Origin: Candidatus Avelusimicrobium intestinale
GTDB taxonomy: Bacteria > Elusimicrobiota > Elusimicrobia > Elusimicrobiales > Elusimicrobiaceae
Reading direction: 5' to 3'
DNA length: 64,000 nucleotides
NCBI GenBank assembly: GCA_902765225.1
Contig: CACWYV010000003.1
Span: 62,001-126,000, forward strand
The position numbers and the translations under genes are program-made. Of this stretch, positions 34,606 through 44,814 are shown piece after piece. The notes beneath the pieces were generated by a model, which had not been told where the DNA came from, ran no database searches, and saw only the letters and a program-made list of their open reading frames with translations. Position 1 is the stretch's first letter; the number at the start of each line of letters is the position of its first letter.

Positions 34606-36174
34606 ATGACCGAACAATCTACTTTGCGAAGCGGGATGCTTACGACCATTTATGAAATGCTCCCTGCCATTAACGACGATTATGCGGCGAAATTGGTTTA
34701 TACACTGGAAGATAAGAAAACCCTTGCCCAACTGCGCCAGGATATCGCCGATATGTCCGCCCAACTCAATTCCGATTCTCCCAGCACGGATACGCTCGTA
34801 GCTAAAATGTTGTTGGATGAAATTACGCTGCCGGCGGCCTTGCGCCAACTGCGTATTTACAACAACGCAATTTCGGTGGCGGAGTTATGCCAATCTGTGG
34901 CAATGGCTCCCCAGGATACCCAAAAAATTTTGGAGGTGTACGCCTCTTTTTCCTCGCGTCATTATTTTGATCAGGCGTTTTCGGAATTGTTACAGGAAAT
35001 TCCGGAGGACTCTCCTTTAACGGATGACGAAAAGGCCAGCCAAGCCGCCAACCGCCTCTTGGACCAAGCCAAAGCGTGGTTGGAGAAACAAACCGGACAG
35101 GCGGACAAAAATAAGCAAGATATCGCCGAATTGGTTCGGCAATATCACTTGTCTGCCCAAATTGCGGCAGAATTGGAACTGTTGTATACCCAGCCGGCCA
35201 GCATTTCGCTTCGGGAAGAAATGACCCGGCTGATAGAACAGTTGTCTTTTCACAACGGGGATACCCGTTTATGTGCATTTTTGGCGGCGCAGGTCATGTT
35301 AGGAAAGTTGACCGTCAAAGATGCGGAAGAAACGGCCCAAATTTCCAAACTGGCCAACGGACATATTTTGGAAGAAGATTTGTTGGTGATTGCGTGCCGG
35401 TATTTAAAAACGAAAACGCCCAAGGATATTGTGACGGTATTTAACACGGTGCTTTCCAAGTTACCGCATGTCAAATACCCGGCTGAAAACTTGGGGTTAG
35501 CGGTGCGTGTTCTGTTGGAAGGAACACCCGAAAGTTTCAACCGCTCCTGCCGCAAGGCGGCCATGCGCCAGGAACGCGAGTTGTTACGCCAGGGTTTGAC
35601 GGAATACGTTGCATTTGCCGGTTATGAACACGATTTGGCAGAACTGTTTGGCGGTAAGAAAACGGCGGAGCAATTACGGGCTTCCTTAGACGAAATCTTG
35701 CAGGCTCTCCCTTACTGCACGGATCCGCTGGAAAATAAAGAGCTGGCCTGCAAAGTATTACTGGGTACGCTCAGCCAAGAGGAGGCCGTTACCCAGGCCA
35801 AATATTTACAGAATTTGAAAGCCCAGTCGTTAACCAAAGGGTTGGCTCCGGGGTTGCTGAGAGATTATTTGGGAACACAACCGGCGGAAGAAGTGTTGGC
35901 CTTTTTGGAGGCCTCATTGGCACCCTATACGTTTTGGAAAACAAATCGCCCGCAACACGAGTTTGCACTGCGGGTGCTCGTTGGGGAATTGAACGGGCAA
36001 TATAACCGTCAAATTTCCCAATTTGTATTAGATATGTTTGAAAATGGTTCTTCGCTGGAGGTCATGGCGGATATGTTATCCAACATCCAAACGCGCAAGA
36101 CCAGTCCGGCCGATTTAGAGAAATTACTCCACCTGTACAAGCAGGCACGGGCGGAATCTAAGTTGTCCGATTAA
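34606..36174 (+). CDS. Alpha-helical repeat protein of unknown function
   Basis: 522 residues, soluble, no signal peptide. I see a degenerate repeat of about 75-80 residues whose core is LA.kVLLG.L...EA: residues 62-83 (LVAKMLLDEITLPAALRQLR), 224-246 (FLAAQVMLGKLTVKDAEETAQ), 297-319, 378-400 (ELACKVLLGTLSQEEAVTQA) and 451-473. Probably a cytosolic solenoid. 13 nt after the cyclodeaminase with ACGAGG ribosome site, so likely in that operon. No family recognised. Confidence 0.75.
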   Translation: MTEQSTLRSGMLTTIYEMLPAINDDYAAKLVYTLEDKKTLAQLRQDIADMSAQLNSDSPSTDTLVAKMLLDEITLPAALRQLRIYNNAISVAELCQSVAMAPQDTQKILEVYASFSSRHYFDQAFSELLQEIPEDSPLTDDEKASQAANRLLDQAKAWLEKQTGQADKNKQDIAELVRQYHLSAQIAAELELLYTQPASISLREEMTRLIEQLSFHNGDTRLCAFLAAQVMLGKLTVKDAEETAQISKLANGHILEEDLLVIACRYLKTKTPKDIVTVFNTVLSKLPHVKYPAENLGLAVRVLLEGTPESFNRSCRKAAMRQERELLRQGLTEYVAFAGYEHDLAELFGGKKTAEQLRASLDEILQALPYCTDPLENKELACKVLLGTLSQEEAVTQAKYLQNLKAQSLTKGLAPGLLRDYLGTQPAEEVLAFLEASLAPYTFWKTNRPQHEFALRVLVGELNGQYNRQISQFVLDMFENGSSLEVMADMLSNIQTRKTSPADLEKLLHLYKQARAESKLSD

Positions 36175-36260
36175 AAAGTACTGTTAAAACAGGCCATAAT
36201 TTGCTATGCTTTTAACAGGTCATTATTGTGTTGTTTATATTGTGCTAAGGGTGAAAAAGA

Positions 36261-39200
36261 ATGAGATATTGGGTCTATATCAACGATAAAGTGGAAGGTC
36301 CTTTTACCGAGGATCGATTGGTGATGTTGGAGGGTTTTACCCCGGATACGTTAATTTGTTCGGAAGATACTGCAAACAGCGGTAATCAGGCGTGGGTGAA
36401 GGCCTCTACCGTATTTGAATTTGATGAAACAGACGTTACGTCGGGCGATCCCGAGGCCGCCGCGCGGGCGGAAGCCGTACAGGAACACGCCGAAGCATTA
36501 ACTACGATGCTGCTGTCAAAAATTGATGCATTGACGGCCCAATTAAGCGGGATGCAAGAAAAATTAGACGGCATGAAGGCCAAGTTGGATGAATCCATTT
36601 CTACCCAACAAAAGGCCGCCGAAGATGCCGCGGCCCGCGCCGATGCAATTGTTGCCCAAGTCCACAACATATCTTCCCAATACGCCGATCCGACCCTTAC
36701 ACGCACAAGTTTTTCAGGATTCCCCGGTAGCGGGCCCAGCACACAGACGGTGGATTTATCTACGGACAGGAATAAACCGCTGGATATGTTAGAAGGAATT
36801 GATCTCGGGCCGGTGGAAACGACCCCTGCAGAGAACACGACCACGGTTGCCGAACAAACGACCGCTCCTTTGGTTACTAAACAGGAAGGAACTGTACCGG
36901 TGGTAGATTTGTCGTTACCTTCGGATCAACCTGTTCCGTTGGCGGAACAACCGCAAGAGGAGAACCAACTGCAGCCGGATAAACCGGAGCACGAAGTTGG
37001 TTCCACAGACATTACCGACGATTTGTTGGATAAAGGGGATGACGGCTTGGCGTTGAGTTCCGCGGTGGACGCGTTGCGTGCTAACAGAATGCAAGGCCCA
37101 AACAGAGTGCAAAGCCAGGAAGAGAATGAAACCACCTTCCAAGATTTGTTGACACCGCAGCAAGCCGAGCAACTGGCACAAGATGCCCCCGAATTTTTAA
37201 AAAAGGACTCACAAAAAACGCAGGAGCAGCCGCTCCCTGCCGATGATAAAGATGCAGAAACAAAGCGGGAAGAAGTTTTGGCCGAATTTTCTGCTGCCCC
37301 CGCCGGCGATAATGCCGTGGAACAATTGATTAAAGAAAAACAGGCCGAAAGCGAAGGGGAAGAAAAGCAATCTGTTACGATGCGTTGGGTAGCCGCGGCA
37401 GCCAGTTTGGTGGGCCTGAAGAAAAAGTTTTCCAAAGAAGATACAGAAGTCCCCGCACAACCGGCCGAAGAACCGGCTGCGGAATCACAACCGGCTGAAG
37501 CTGTTGAACCGCAAGCGCAGCCCGAAGAAGCAGCGGCACCTGCTGCTGAAGTAACGGCGGCGGAGCCGGAAGTGCCCGCCGAAACGGTTGAACAAACGCA
37601 AGAGCCGGCGGCGGAAGAACAACCGCAAGAACAAGCAGCCGCGGAAGAACAGCCACAGCCGGAAGAACCAGCCGAGCAGGAAGCTCCGCAAGCGTTGACA
37701 GAAGCTTTTCAACCGGTCGTAGAAGAAATCAATGTAGATACGCCGGCGGATGAGTCCGCCGCTCCGCAAGCCTTGACGGAAGCTGCTATCCAAATGGAAG
37801 AACCGGAACAAGTGCAACCGGCGGCCGAGCAAGAAGCTGCTCAGCCAAAACCGGTTCACGAAATTGAAGAAATTAATTTAGAGACGGCCCCCGTACCCAA
37901 TATGGAGCAGCCGGAAGCAGCCGAAACACCGGCCCGGCAAGAAGAACCGGTAGCTGAACAGCCGGCTGAAGCTCCTGTTTTGGAGGAACAACCGGAGCCG
38001 GTTGCTCAGGAACCGGCGGGTCCTGCGTTAGAGGATTTGTCGGCGGTACCGGAGTCGGCCCCTGTGCAGGAAGAAGCTCCCGCCCCGCAACCGACCGATG
38101 CGGAACCTATGGCGATTCCGTCGTTAGGGGAAGAATATAAGCCCCAAGCACAAGAAGAACAAAAAGAAGACGAAGAAGCTCCGCAGGAATTGGTACCCAA
38201 TGCCAAAGTAGAAGAGCCGTCCGGCGGAGTCATTACCGATTTAGACTTACAGGAAGCCTTCACCGAACGTGCCAGCCAGGGAGATGACCCCTCCGTGGAG
38301 CAGTTGTTTGGTTTGGCCAGCGCGCAAGGAGCCGTTACGACGCAACCGCCCGCCGAAGGAAGCGACGAAATTGAAGAAAAAGACATGCCGACCTCTTCGG
38401 AAATCTTCACGCCTTTCTCGGATGATATGACGGCGGTAGGCAATCCGAACGATTTAACGGAAATTGAACTTAAAGAAGGGGCTACGTATTTAATCTCGGA
38501 CTTTGTACCGCCGGCTACATCGGCTGATTCGGTGCAAGTGCCCACCTCGGATAATACGGTCGTAGTGGATACCAATCAGGACGCATCCAAGAAAGAAGAA
38601 GTGTTGGAAGTGCAGGATATTGTTAACAATACTTCTTCGGATAATCAAGCACAGGAAGCGGCCGCGGGAAACAAAGAAATTGAGCTGGCTGAAGAGGATC
38701 CGGAGATTTCCGTATCAAAAGTTATCTTGGAGCAAACCATTCGGGCCAAACGCGGAGCCAACTTGGATATTAAGACGGTGCCTATGGTGCCCGAACCGGC
38801 CCAGGCGGAACGCCTGGCGGTTGATATGGGAGATGATGATATCAACACCCAGCACGATATGAAAGAGGCCGATATTGAACCTGCCAGCAAAAATGCCCGG
38901 TTGATTGTGGCCAGTGTGTTTATGTTGATTTTGCTGTCGGTAGTTTACATTGTATTGGCTTGGATGCGTGTCATTCCGGCTAAACTCAATGTGTTTCCCG
39001 CCAAAGCGACCGTTACTCAGCAGGCCGAAGAGGAAATGCTGGGGTTAGATGACGGTACGCCGGTGGAATCACCCCGGCCCAGTGTTTTGGGAGCAGGTAC
39101 GGACCCGATGTTGGCCGAAGTACAACGTTACGTGCTTGCCAACGGTCAGACGCTCAAGGCATTTATAGAGGCGGAACACGCGCCTGTAGCATCCGCTATT

Positions 39201-39404
39201 ACGTGGGAAATTTCTCCCGCAGTAGATCCGGATAACTACTCGGTGTTGGCTAAAGTACCGCCGGATAATCCACAAAGTTTTAAAACGCCGTATCGCTTTA
39301 ATTACAATGCGGTTAGCAAGGAGTTAGTGCCTACTACGTCGGATGCTAAAAACTTACTGGCCAAGGCGGTTGCTGTTAAACCTGCCGGGAAAACCACTAA
39401 ATAA
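36261..39404 (+). CDS. GYF_2-domain membrane protein with a giant acidic Pro/Glu/Gln region
   Basis: 1047 residues. Residues 1-55 form a GYF_2-type domain (YWVYINDKVEGPFTEDRLVMLEG ... AWVKAST), normally a peptide-binding or adaptor module. 70-130 is a predicted coiled coil (LLSKIDALTAQLSGMQEKL). About 130-870 is acidic and disordered, with dense EEQP/AEQPAE repeats around 395-620. A single membrane helix lies near 879-905 (LIVASVFMLILLSVVYIVLAW), leaving about 140 residues outside. No N-terminal signal, so the GYF domain and disordered arm are cytoplasmic. Function unknown; a polar or envelope-spanning scaffold is a guess. Confidence 0.8.
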   Translation: MRYWVYINDKVEGPFTEDRLVMLEGFTPDTLICSEDTANSGNQAWVKASTVFEFDETDVTSGDPEAAARAEAVQEHAEALTTMLLSKIDALTAQLSGMQEKLDGMKAKLDESISTQQKAAEDAAARADAIVAQVHNISSQYADPTLTRTSFSGFPGSGPSTQTVDLSTDRNKPLDMLEGIDLGPVETTPAENTTTVAEQTTAPLVTKQEGTVPVVDLSLPSDQPVPLAEQPQEENQLQPDKPEHEVGSTDITDDLLDKGDDGLALSSAVDALRANRMQGPNRVQSQEENETTFQDLLTPQQAEQLAQDAPEFLKKDSQKTQEQPLPADDKDAETKREEVLAEFSAAPAGDNAVEQLIKEKQAESEGEEKQSVTMRWVAAAASLVGLKKKFSKEDTEVPAQPAEEPAAESQPAEAVEPQAQPEEAAAPAAEVTAAEPEVPAETVEQTQEPAAEEQPQEQAAAEEQPQPEEPAEQEAPQALTEAFQPVVEEINVDTPADESAAPQALTEAAIQMEEPEQVQPAAEQEAAQPKPVHEIEEINLETAPVPNMEQPEAAETPARQEEPVAEQPAEAPVLEEQPEPVAQEPAGPALEDLSAVPESAPVQEEAPAPQPTDAEPMAIPSLGEEYKPQAQEEQKEDEEAPQELVPNAKVEEPSGGVITDLDLQEAFTERASQGDDPSVEQLFGLASAQGAVTTQPPAEGSDEIEEKDMPTSSEIFTPFSDDMTAVGNPNDLTEIELKEGATYLISDFVPPATSADSVQVPTSDNTVVVDTNQDASKKEEVLEVQDIVNNTSSDNQAQEAAAGNKEIELAEEDPEISVSKVILEQTIRAKRGANLDIKTVPMVPEPAQAERLAVDMGDDDINTQHDMKEADIEPASKNARLIVASVFMLILLSVVYIVLAWMRVIPAKLNVFPAKATVTQQAEEEMLGLDDGTPVESPRPSVLGAGTDPMLAEVQRYVLANGQTLKAFIEAEHAPVASAITWEISPAVDPDNYSVLAKVPPDNPQSFKTPYRFNYNAVSKELVPTTSDAKNLLAKAVAVKPAGKTTK

Positions 39405-39423
39405 GTTTTAACAAACTGTCAGG

Positions 39424-39461
39424 AAAACCGCCCCCGATTGAATAGTCGGGGGCGGTTTTTG
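39424..39461 (+). terminator. Terminator after the GYF protein
   Basis: AAAACCGCCCCCGA/TCGGGGGCGGTTTTT hairpin with 8-nt loop. Confidence 0.9.
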
Positions 39462-39556
39462 GATGGGTTTTACGTGGGGTTGCATAAATAATTGCAGGCA
39501 GGTGAGTTTTTTTATATCATAGAACGTAGATTGAAAAAATTACTGAAGGGGGGGAT

Positions 39557-40186
39557 ATGTTTCCACAAAACGATTGTCACAAAACAAAGAGCACTGTGAA
39601 CTCTAAAAAGGCACTCATTGTATCTGTGACACACAATCTATCCGCTTTTACCCTTATTGAATTGTTAGTGGTTGTTCTTATTATCGGTATATTAGCCGCT
39701 ATCGCTGTGCCGCAGTATCAAAAAGCGGTAGAGAAATCGCGCGCCACGCAGGCCTTAACGTTATTGAAATCAGTCGTTCAAGCACAGGATGCCTATTATA
39801 TGGTCAATGGCGACTATGCCAGCCGTTTTGATGAATTGTCCATAGATATGCCTTGGACAGGTAATACCAGGTTTGTCACTACCAGTGCTGCGGATAGTAA
39901 ATCAAACGCAGATTGGGTGGTGGGAATTCAAAAGAGCAATAACAATAATTATATGAACGTATATCTAGCCCGTATTTCCGGTAAATACAAAGGGGCCGGA
40001 TTTATATGGGTTTATAGGACATTAACCCGTGGCATGCGGACGCAAGAAATGTTATGCTTTGAAAGAACGAGTACCGCCTCGCCTTTATTTGATACGGCTT
40101 TACCGGCGGGGGCGTATTGCGCTAGACTTTTTTCCGGTACGTTAGTTGGCGGAACTACCGGCCGTTATTATTCCATTCCTCAATAG
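39557..40186 (+). CDS. Type IV pilin-like protein with an unusually long leader
   Basis: 209 residues. The assembly helix FTLIELLVVVLIIGILAAIAVPQYQKAVEKSRA begins at residue 31, so the leader is 30 residues, longer than the usual 6-15, with Ala (not Gly) at -1. AAGGGGGGG precedes ATG 39557 and no nearer ATG exists, so the long leader seems real. After the helix: QAQDAYYMVNGDYASRFDEL, common to this organism's pilins, and a C-terminal domain with two cysteines. Monocistronic. Confidence 0.88.
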   Translation: MFPQNDCHKTKSTVNSKKALIVSVTHNLSAFTLIELLVVVLIIGILAAIAVPQYQKAVEKSRATQALTLLKSVVQAQDAYYMVNGDYASRFDELSIDMPWTGNTRFVTTSAADSKSNADWVVGIQKSNNNNYMNVYLARISGKYKGAGFIWVYRTLTRGMRTQEMLCFERTSTASPLFDTALPAGAYCARLFSGTLVGGTTGRYYSIPQ

Positions 40187-40205
40187 TTTTGATTTATTTC
40201 TATTA

Positions 40206-40236
40206 AAAACCCCCGCTTTTACAAGCGGGGGTTTTG
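40206..40236. terminator. Bidirectional terminator between pilin and gap
   Basis: AAAACCCCCGCTT/AAGCGGGGGTTTT hairpin with 4-nt loop, flanked for both strands. Confidence 0.88.
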
Positions 40237-40261
40237 CAAGTTTTTGTTATGCCAAATGACC

Positions 40262-41347
<1,086 letters not shown>

Positions 41348-41367
41348 TTAGACAGACAGGAGAATAA

Positions 41368-42117
41368 ATGAAACTGGTTTTCCCTATTAAAAATACCCGG
41401 CGTTCCCCGGCTTTGATTTCTCCCCGTGCTTACGTAAATGTAACGGCCCGGGGGTTGCAGTTGCCGTCCAAGGCGCTTGTGTGTCCTTTTTCGCTCCTGG
41501 CCAAAACCATTACGGCCCAAGGGACGTGGAAGCGGTATTTTTTGTCGGCAGATGTCTATTGTGCCGAGTCGCAGGATTTTTGTTTTGTTACCGGTTTTGG
41601 GTGCGGCGGCCCGGCGGTGGCGTTAGCGGTTGAACAGTTGATTGCCTTGGGAGTCAAAGAAATACTTTTTATCGGCTTGGCGGGCAGTTTGCAAGAAGAA
41701 GTCCGGCCGGGGGATATCGTGTTGTGCGACCAAAGTATCTGTGCCGACGGAACGTCGGCGCGTTACATCCAACGGGAAACCGTTTCTTCCGATCCGGCGT
41801 TGCAGAATCTGTTGGCGCGGGTATTGCGTGCCGAACAGGTTAATTTCCACACGGGGCGCAATTGGAGCACCGATACCCTTTTCCGGGAAACAAAGGCCGA
41901 AATTAAGCATTACCGACAAAAAAATGTTTTGACGGTGGATATGGAAACCTCTGCTTTTTTGGCTATTTGTAAACGGCGGCGTATCCGGGGCGCGGCGGCT
42001 TTTGTAGTGAGTGATGTGTTGCATACCGGCAAGTGGTCGCCCGATTTTAGTGATCCGTTAATTTGGAAAAACGTGCGCCAATTGGCCCAAACCGGCCGTT
42101 TTGTGTTGGGCAGGTGA
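41368..42117 (+). CDS. Nucleoside phosphorylase family protein
   Basis: 249 residues, PNP_UDP_1 fold. GFGCGGPAVALAVEQLIALG (about 75-95) and IGLAGSLQEEVRPGDIV match the phosphate/ribose site region, and VDMETSAF the ribose-binding Met-Glu motif (cf. VEMEAA). Splits nucleosides with phosphate for base salvage; uridine versus purine specificity cannot be read. AGGAG ribosome site and TATAAT about 25 nt further up. Divergent from gap. Confidence 0.88.
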   Translation: MKLVFPIKNTRRSPALISPRAYVNVTARGLQLPSKALVCPFSLLAKTITAQGTWKRYFLSADVYCAESQDFCFVTGFGCGGPAVALAVEQLIALGVKEILFIGLAGSLQEEVRPGDIVLCDQSICADGTSARYIQRETVSSDPALQNLLARVLRAEQVNFHTGRNWSTDTLFRETKAEIKHYRQKNVLTVDMETSAFLAICKRRRIRGAAAFVVSDVLHTGKWSPDFSDPLIWKNVRQLAQTGRFVLGR

Positions 42118-42203
42118 TACATTTTGCGGGTGCAACTACCGGAAAAACTTGTTTTTACGATAGGTATTTTATAAGATAAAAGAAAGATGATAGAGGAGGC
42201 CTC

Positions 42204-42701
42204 ATGCAAAAAGGTTTTACGTTACTGGAATTATTAGTAGCAGTGTTAATCATCGGAATTTTGACGGCGATAGCCGTTCCGCAGTATCAAAATTCCGTAG
42301 AGCGGGCGCGTACAAGCGAAGCCCTTTCCAACGGGCGGGTGTTGCTAGACAGCGTCAACCGGGCTTTTGCCCTTACCCCCAATACGCCACCTGTAAAATA
42401 CACGGCGTTGGATGTGCCGTTAGGGGGCGGGTCGTGGACCGCGTTGAATAAATATACCACTAAGGATTTTACATACGAGTTAGCCAACAATGGGCGTGTT
42501 ATCATTGCCCGCAGAAGCCCCGGTCCGGCCTATACCTTGTATTTTTACACGCAATACAACGGAACCGATAGCGGGTCCCGGAAATGTTATGGGGCGAGCA
42601 GTGAAGGAATTGCCTTGTGTAATTATATGAAAAAAACCTTTTGCGGCCCGACGAGTACCGCTTCATGCAAGTTTACCGTGGTGACAAGCGCTCCCTCTTG
42701 A
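42204..42701 (+). CDS. Type IV pilin-like protein
   Basis: 165 residues. Leader MQKG then FTLLELLVAVLIIGILTAIAVPQYQ: Gly(-1), Phe(+1), Glu(+5). The soluble domain has four cysteines in its C-terminal third. GAGGAGGCC ribosome region upstream. Monocistronic, own terminator; third pilin in the window. Confidence 0.9.
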   Translation: MQKGFTLLELLVAVLIIGILTAIAVPQYQNSVERARTSEALSNGRVLLDSVNRAFALTPNTPPVKYTALDVPLGGGSWTALNKYTTKDFTYELANNGRVIIARRSPGPAYTLYFYTQYNGTDSGSRKCYGASSEGIALCNYMKKTFCGPTSTASCKFTVVTSAPS

Positions 42702-42720
42702 TGGGTAGCGAGAATTTTAT

Positions 42721-42760
42721 AAAAAACCAACCCCCGGCGAAGCCGGGGGTTGGTTTTTTT
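42721..42760. terminator. Bidirectional terminator
   Basis: AAAAACCAACCCCCGGC/GCCGGGGGTTGGTTTTT hairpin between the converging pilin and flavodoxin genes. Confidence 0.9.
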
Positions 42761-42771
42761 GCGGAAAGAGA

Positions 42772-43422
42772 TTATTTCTTTTTCAATTTGTTTTTAAGTT
42801 TGTCTTTGAGCTTGTCTTTCTGAAGCCAACTTCTCACAACGTTTTGCAACGTAGTCGGTTCGTTTTGGGCGGTATGCCCAAAGAGAGAGAGTCCCGGATG
42901 CCAAATAGCGCTTGGCAATACTTTTTTAAGTTTATTTTCGCTGCTATCCATCCCACTTCCTTCGTGGGTGGCAAACGGATATACGTGTTTACCTTTCCAA
43001 TCATACGATTCTATAAAGGTATATACGGCCATAGGGGCAGTTCCATACCACACAGGATATCCCAAATAAATAGTTTCATACCGATCAAAATGCGCCAACT
43101 GTTCAGTCAGTTTCGGCCGGGCTTTATCCTGCAGTTCTTTTTTGGCTTCTTCCGCACATTCTTTGTAATTTTCCGAATAGGGTTTCACCGTTTGAATGCG
43201 AAAGAGGCTACCGCCCGTTTGACGCGCGATTTCTTCCGCCATTTTTTGCGTATTGCCTACTTCCACTACGCCCACGCTGTGGTTTTCCCCGGCGCGTGAG
43301 AAATAGGCCACCAATATTTTGGGATTGGTGGGGATGGGTTTTTCGGACGGCGGTGTCGGCGCTTTGGCGTTACACGCCAGAAGCATACTTGAAGCTAACA
43401 ACAACACGAGAGTTCGTTTCAC
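42772..43422 (-). CDS. Flavodoxin-like lipoprotein
   Basis: 216 residues, GTG start at 43422 with AGGAGG upstream. Lipobox MLLAC gives a lipid-anchored protein. The flavodoxin domain has FMN phosphate loop ILVAYFSRAGENHSVG, YLGYPVWYGTAP (second FMN loop) and ATHEGSGM. Ends in a Lys-rich KLKDKLKNKLKKK tail. A lipid-anchored flavodoxin suggests envelope electron transfer, perhaps from a quinol. Ten nt after the next flavodoxin gene. Confidence 0.88.
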   Translation of the reverse strand: MKRTLVLLLASSMLLACNAKAPTPPSEKPIPTNPKILVAYFSRAGENHSVGVVEVGNTQKMAEEIARQTGGSLFRIQTVKPYSENYKECAEEAKKELQDKARPKLTEQLAHFDRYETIYLGYPVWYGTAPMAVYTFIESYDWKGKHVYPFATHEGSGMDSSENKLKKVLPSAIWHPGLSLFGHTAQNEPTTLQNVVRSWLQKDKLKDKLKNKLKKK

Positions 43423-43431
43423 AGTGACCTC

Positions 43432-43911
43432 CTAATTTATAAATTGTTTGGCCCAGGCCGCCAGTTCCTGCGCGGAAACATTTGCCGAGAACCGTTGTCC
43501 GTTTTTGACGACAGCTTGAGGAGCCAGACGTTGCATGTTTTGCATGGAATCACCCAAGCCGCTTCCGCCGGAAGTTGCAAACGGTACGACAGTTTGTCCT
43601 TCAAAATTACCCTTTTCCATAAAGGTATCAATGATACTGGGTTCTCGGTACCACCAGACGGGAAATCCTACGAAAACAACCTGATAATTTGTTAAATCGG
43701 GAATGGCTTTTGCTAACGGCGGGCGGCAGTCCGGGTCGCGCATTTCCACGGAACTGCGCGACATTTTGTTGGTCCAATCCAAATCTGCCGTACTGTAAGG
43801 TTTTTGCGGACGTATTTCAAACGTATCCGCTCCAATTGTTTGAGCTAACCGATTGGCCAGATCGGCGGTGATGCCGCTGGCACTAAAATAACTGACCAAA
43901 ACTTTTTTCAT
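43432..43911 (-). CDS. Flavodoxin
   Basis: 159 residues, cytosolic, no signal. FMN phosphate loop VSYFSASGITADLA, FVGFPVWWYREPSIIDTF and ATSGGSGLGDS are diagnostic of the same flavodoxin subfamily as its downstream neighbour, so the pair probably arose by duplication with one copy gaining a lipoprotein signal. First gene of a two-gene operon; partner redox enzyme unknown. Confidence 0.9.
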   Translation of the reverse strand: MKKVLVSYFSASGITADLANRLAQTIGADTFEIRPQKPYSTADLDWTNKMSRSSVEMRDPDCRPPLAKAIPDLTNYQVVFVGFPVWWYREPSIIDTFMEKGNFEGQTVVPFATSGGSGLGDSMQNMQRLAPQAVVKNGQRFSANVSAQELAAWAKQFIN

Positions 43912-44084
43912 TTACTCCTCCTACCCCAGATATCTCTATTATAACAGTTAGGGGGGGTTATCCGTCAAGGTGTTTGAAGAACTAGGGCCGGAGCCAACGG
44001 TTGAAAGAATCGGACGGAAGGAAAATAAACCACCGGGTCTTCAAATAATTGTATAATAAACTAACACTATTACACGAGGTTATT

Positions 44085-44648
44085 ATGGAAGAAATTACCG
44101 CTTTACTCAGCAAAACCAAAACGGAAATGGCCGAACACGTGGCACGCTTGGAGCGCGATTTGGCTACCATTCGTACCGGTCGTGCCAGTACGGGACTGTT
44201 GGAAAATATCCGCGTAGATTACTACGGTACTCCCACGCCTATTAAACAAATGGCAGTCATCAATATTTTGGATGCCAAAACGTTGGAGATCCAACCGTGG
44301 GATATCAGCGCACTAAATGATATTGATAAAGCCCTTCAACAGGCCGACTTGGGGGCGAGCCCCGTTAATAACGGGAAAGTAATTCGTATTACACTTCCCT
44401 CTATGACGGAAGAACGCCGCAAACAACTCGCTAAAAATATTTCCAAAATGAGTGAGGATTTTAAAGTGGCTGTGCGCAATGTGCGCCGGGATGTGATGGA
44501 AAAACTAAAAAAGGCGCAAAAAGCGTCCGAAATCACCGAGGATGATTTGAAACGGTATGAGACGGACGTGCAAAAAACCACCGATGCCCACATTGCCCAA
44601 ATTGAAAAGGTCATCGCCAATAAAGAAGCCGAAATTATGAAAATTTAG
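44085..44648 (+). CDS. frr: Ribosome recycling factor
   Basis: 187 residues from ATG 44085 (CGAGG upstream; an in-frame start 36 nt earlier overlaps promoter sequence). Contains RTGRASTGLLENIRVDYYGTPTPI and EERRKQLAKNISKMSEDFKVAVRNVRRD, both diagnostic. Splits post-termination ribosomes with EF-G. The usual partner pyrH is not upstream here. TATAAT at about 44052-44057. Confidence 0.97.
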   Translation: MEEITALLSKTKTEMAEHVARLERDLATIRTGRASTGLLENIRVDYYGTPTPIKQMAVINILDAKTLEIQPWDISALNDIDKALQQADLGASPVNNGKVIRITLPSMTEERRKQLAKNISKMSEDFKVAVRNVRRDVMEKLKKAQKASEITEDDLKRYETDVQKTTDAHIAQIEKVIANKEAEIMKI

Positions 44649-44670
44649 TTGTTTGATATCGGTTTTTAGG

Positions 44671-44699
44671 CAGCCTGCGTAACCCGCAGGCTGTTTTTG
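44671..44699 (+). terminator. Terminator after frr
   Basis: CAGCCTGCG/CGCAGGCTG, 9-bp stem, 5-nt loop, then TTTTTG. Confidence 0.9.
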
Positions 44700-44714
44700 T
44701 ATGCAAAAATCTCT

Positions 44715-44781
44715 GGGTCCAAAGACCTAGAGGGGCTTGGGCCCTTTGACCCTTGTATAGGCTTCTTTAAATTATTACACT
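44715..44781 (+). promoter_or_regulatory. Palindrome-promoter module, copy 3 (imperfect)
   Basis: GGGTCCAAAGACCTAG...CTTGGGCCCTTTGACCC (44715-44752) pairs as GGGTC-AAAG/CTTT-GACCC. -35 TTGTAT follows directly (44753-44758), 17-bp spacer, -10 TACACT (44776-44781). Because frr has its own terminator, the palindrome is not needed as one. Confidence 0.65.
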
Positions 44782-44814
44782 GGTAGTATCTTACATTTGG
44801 AGAAAATCTAATCC

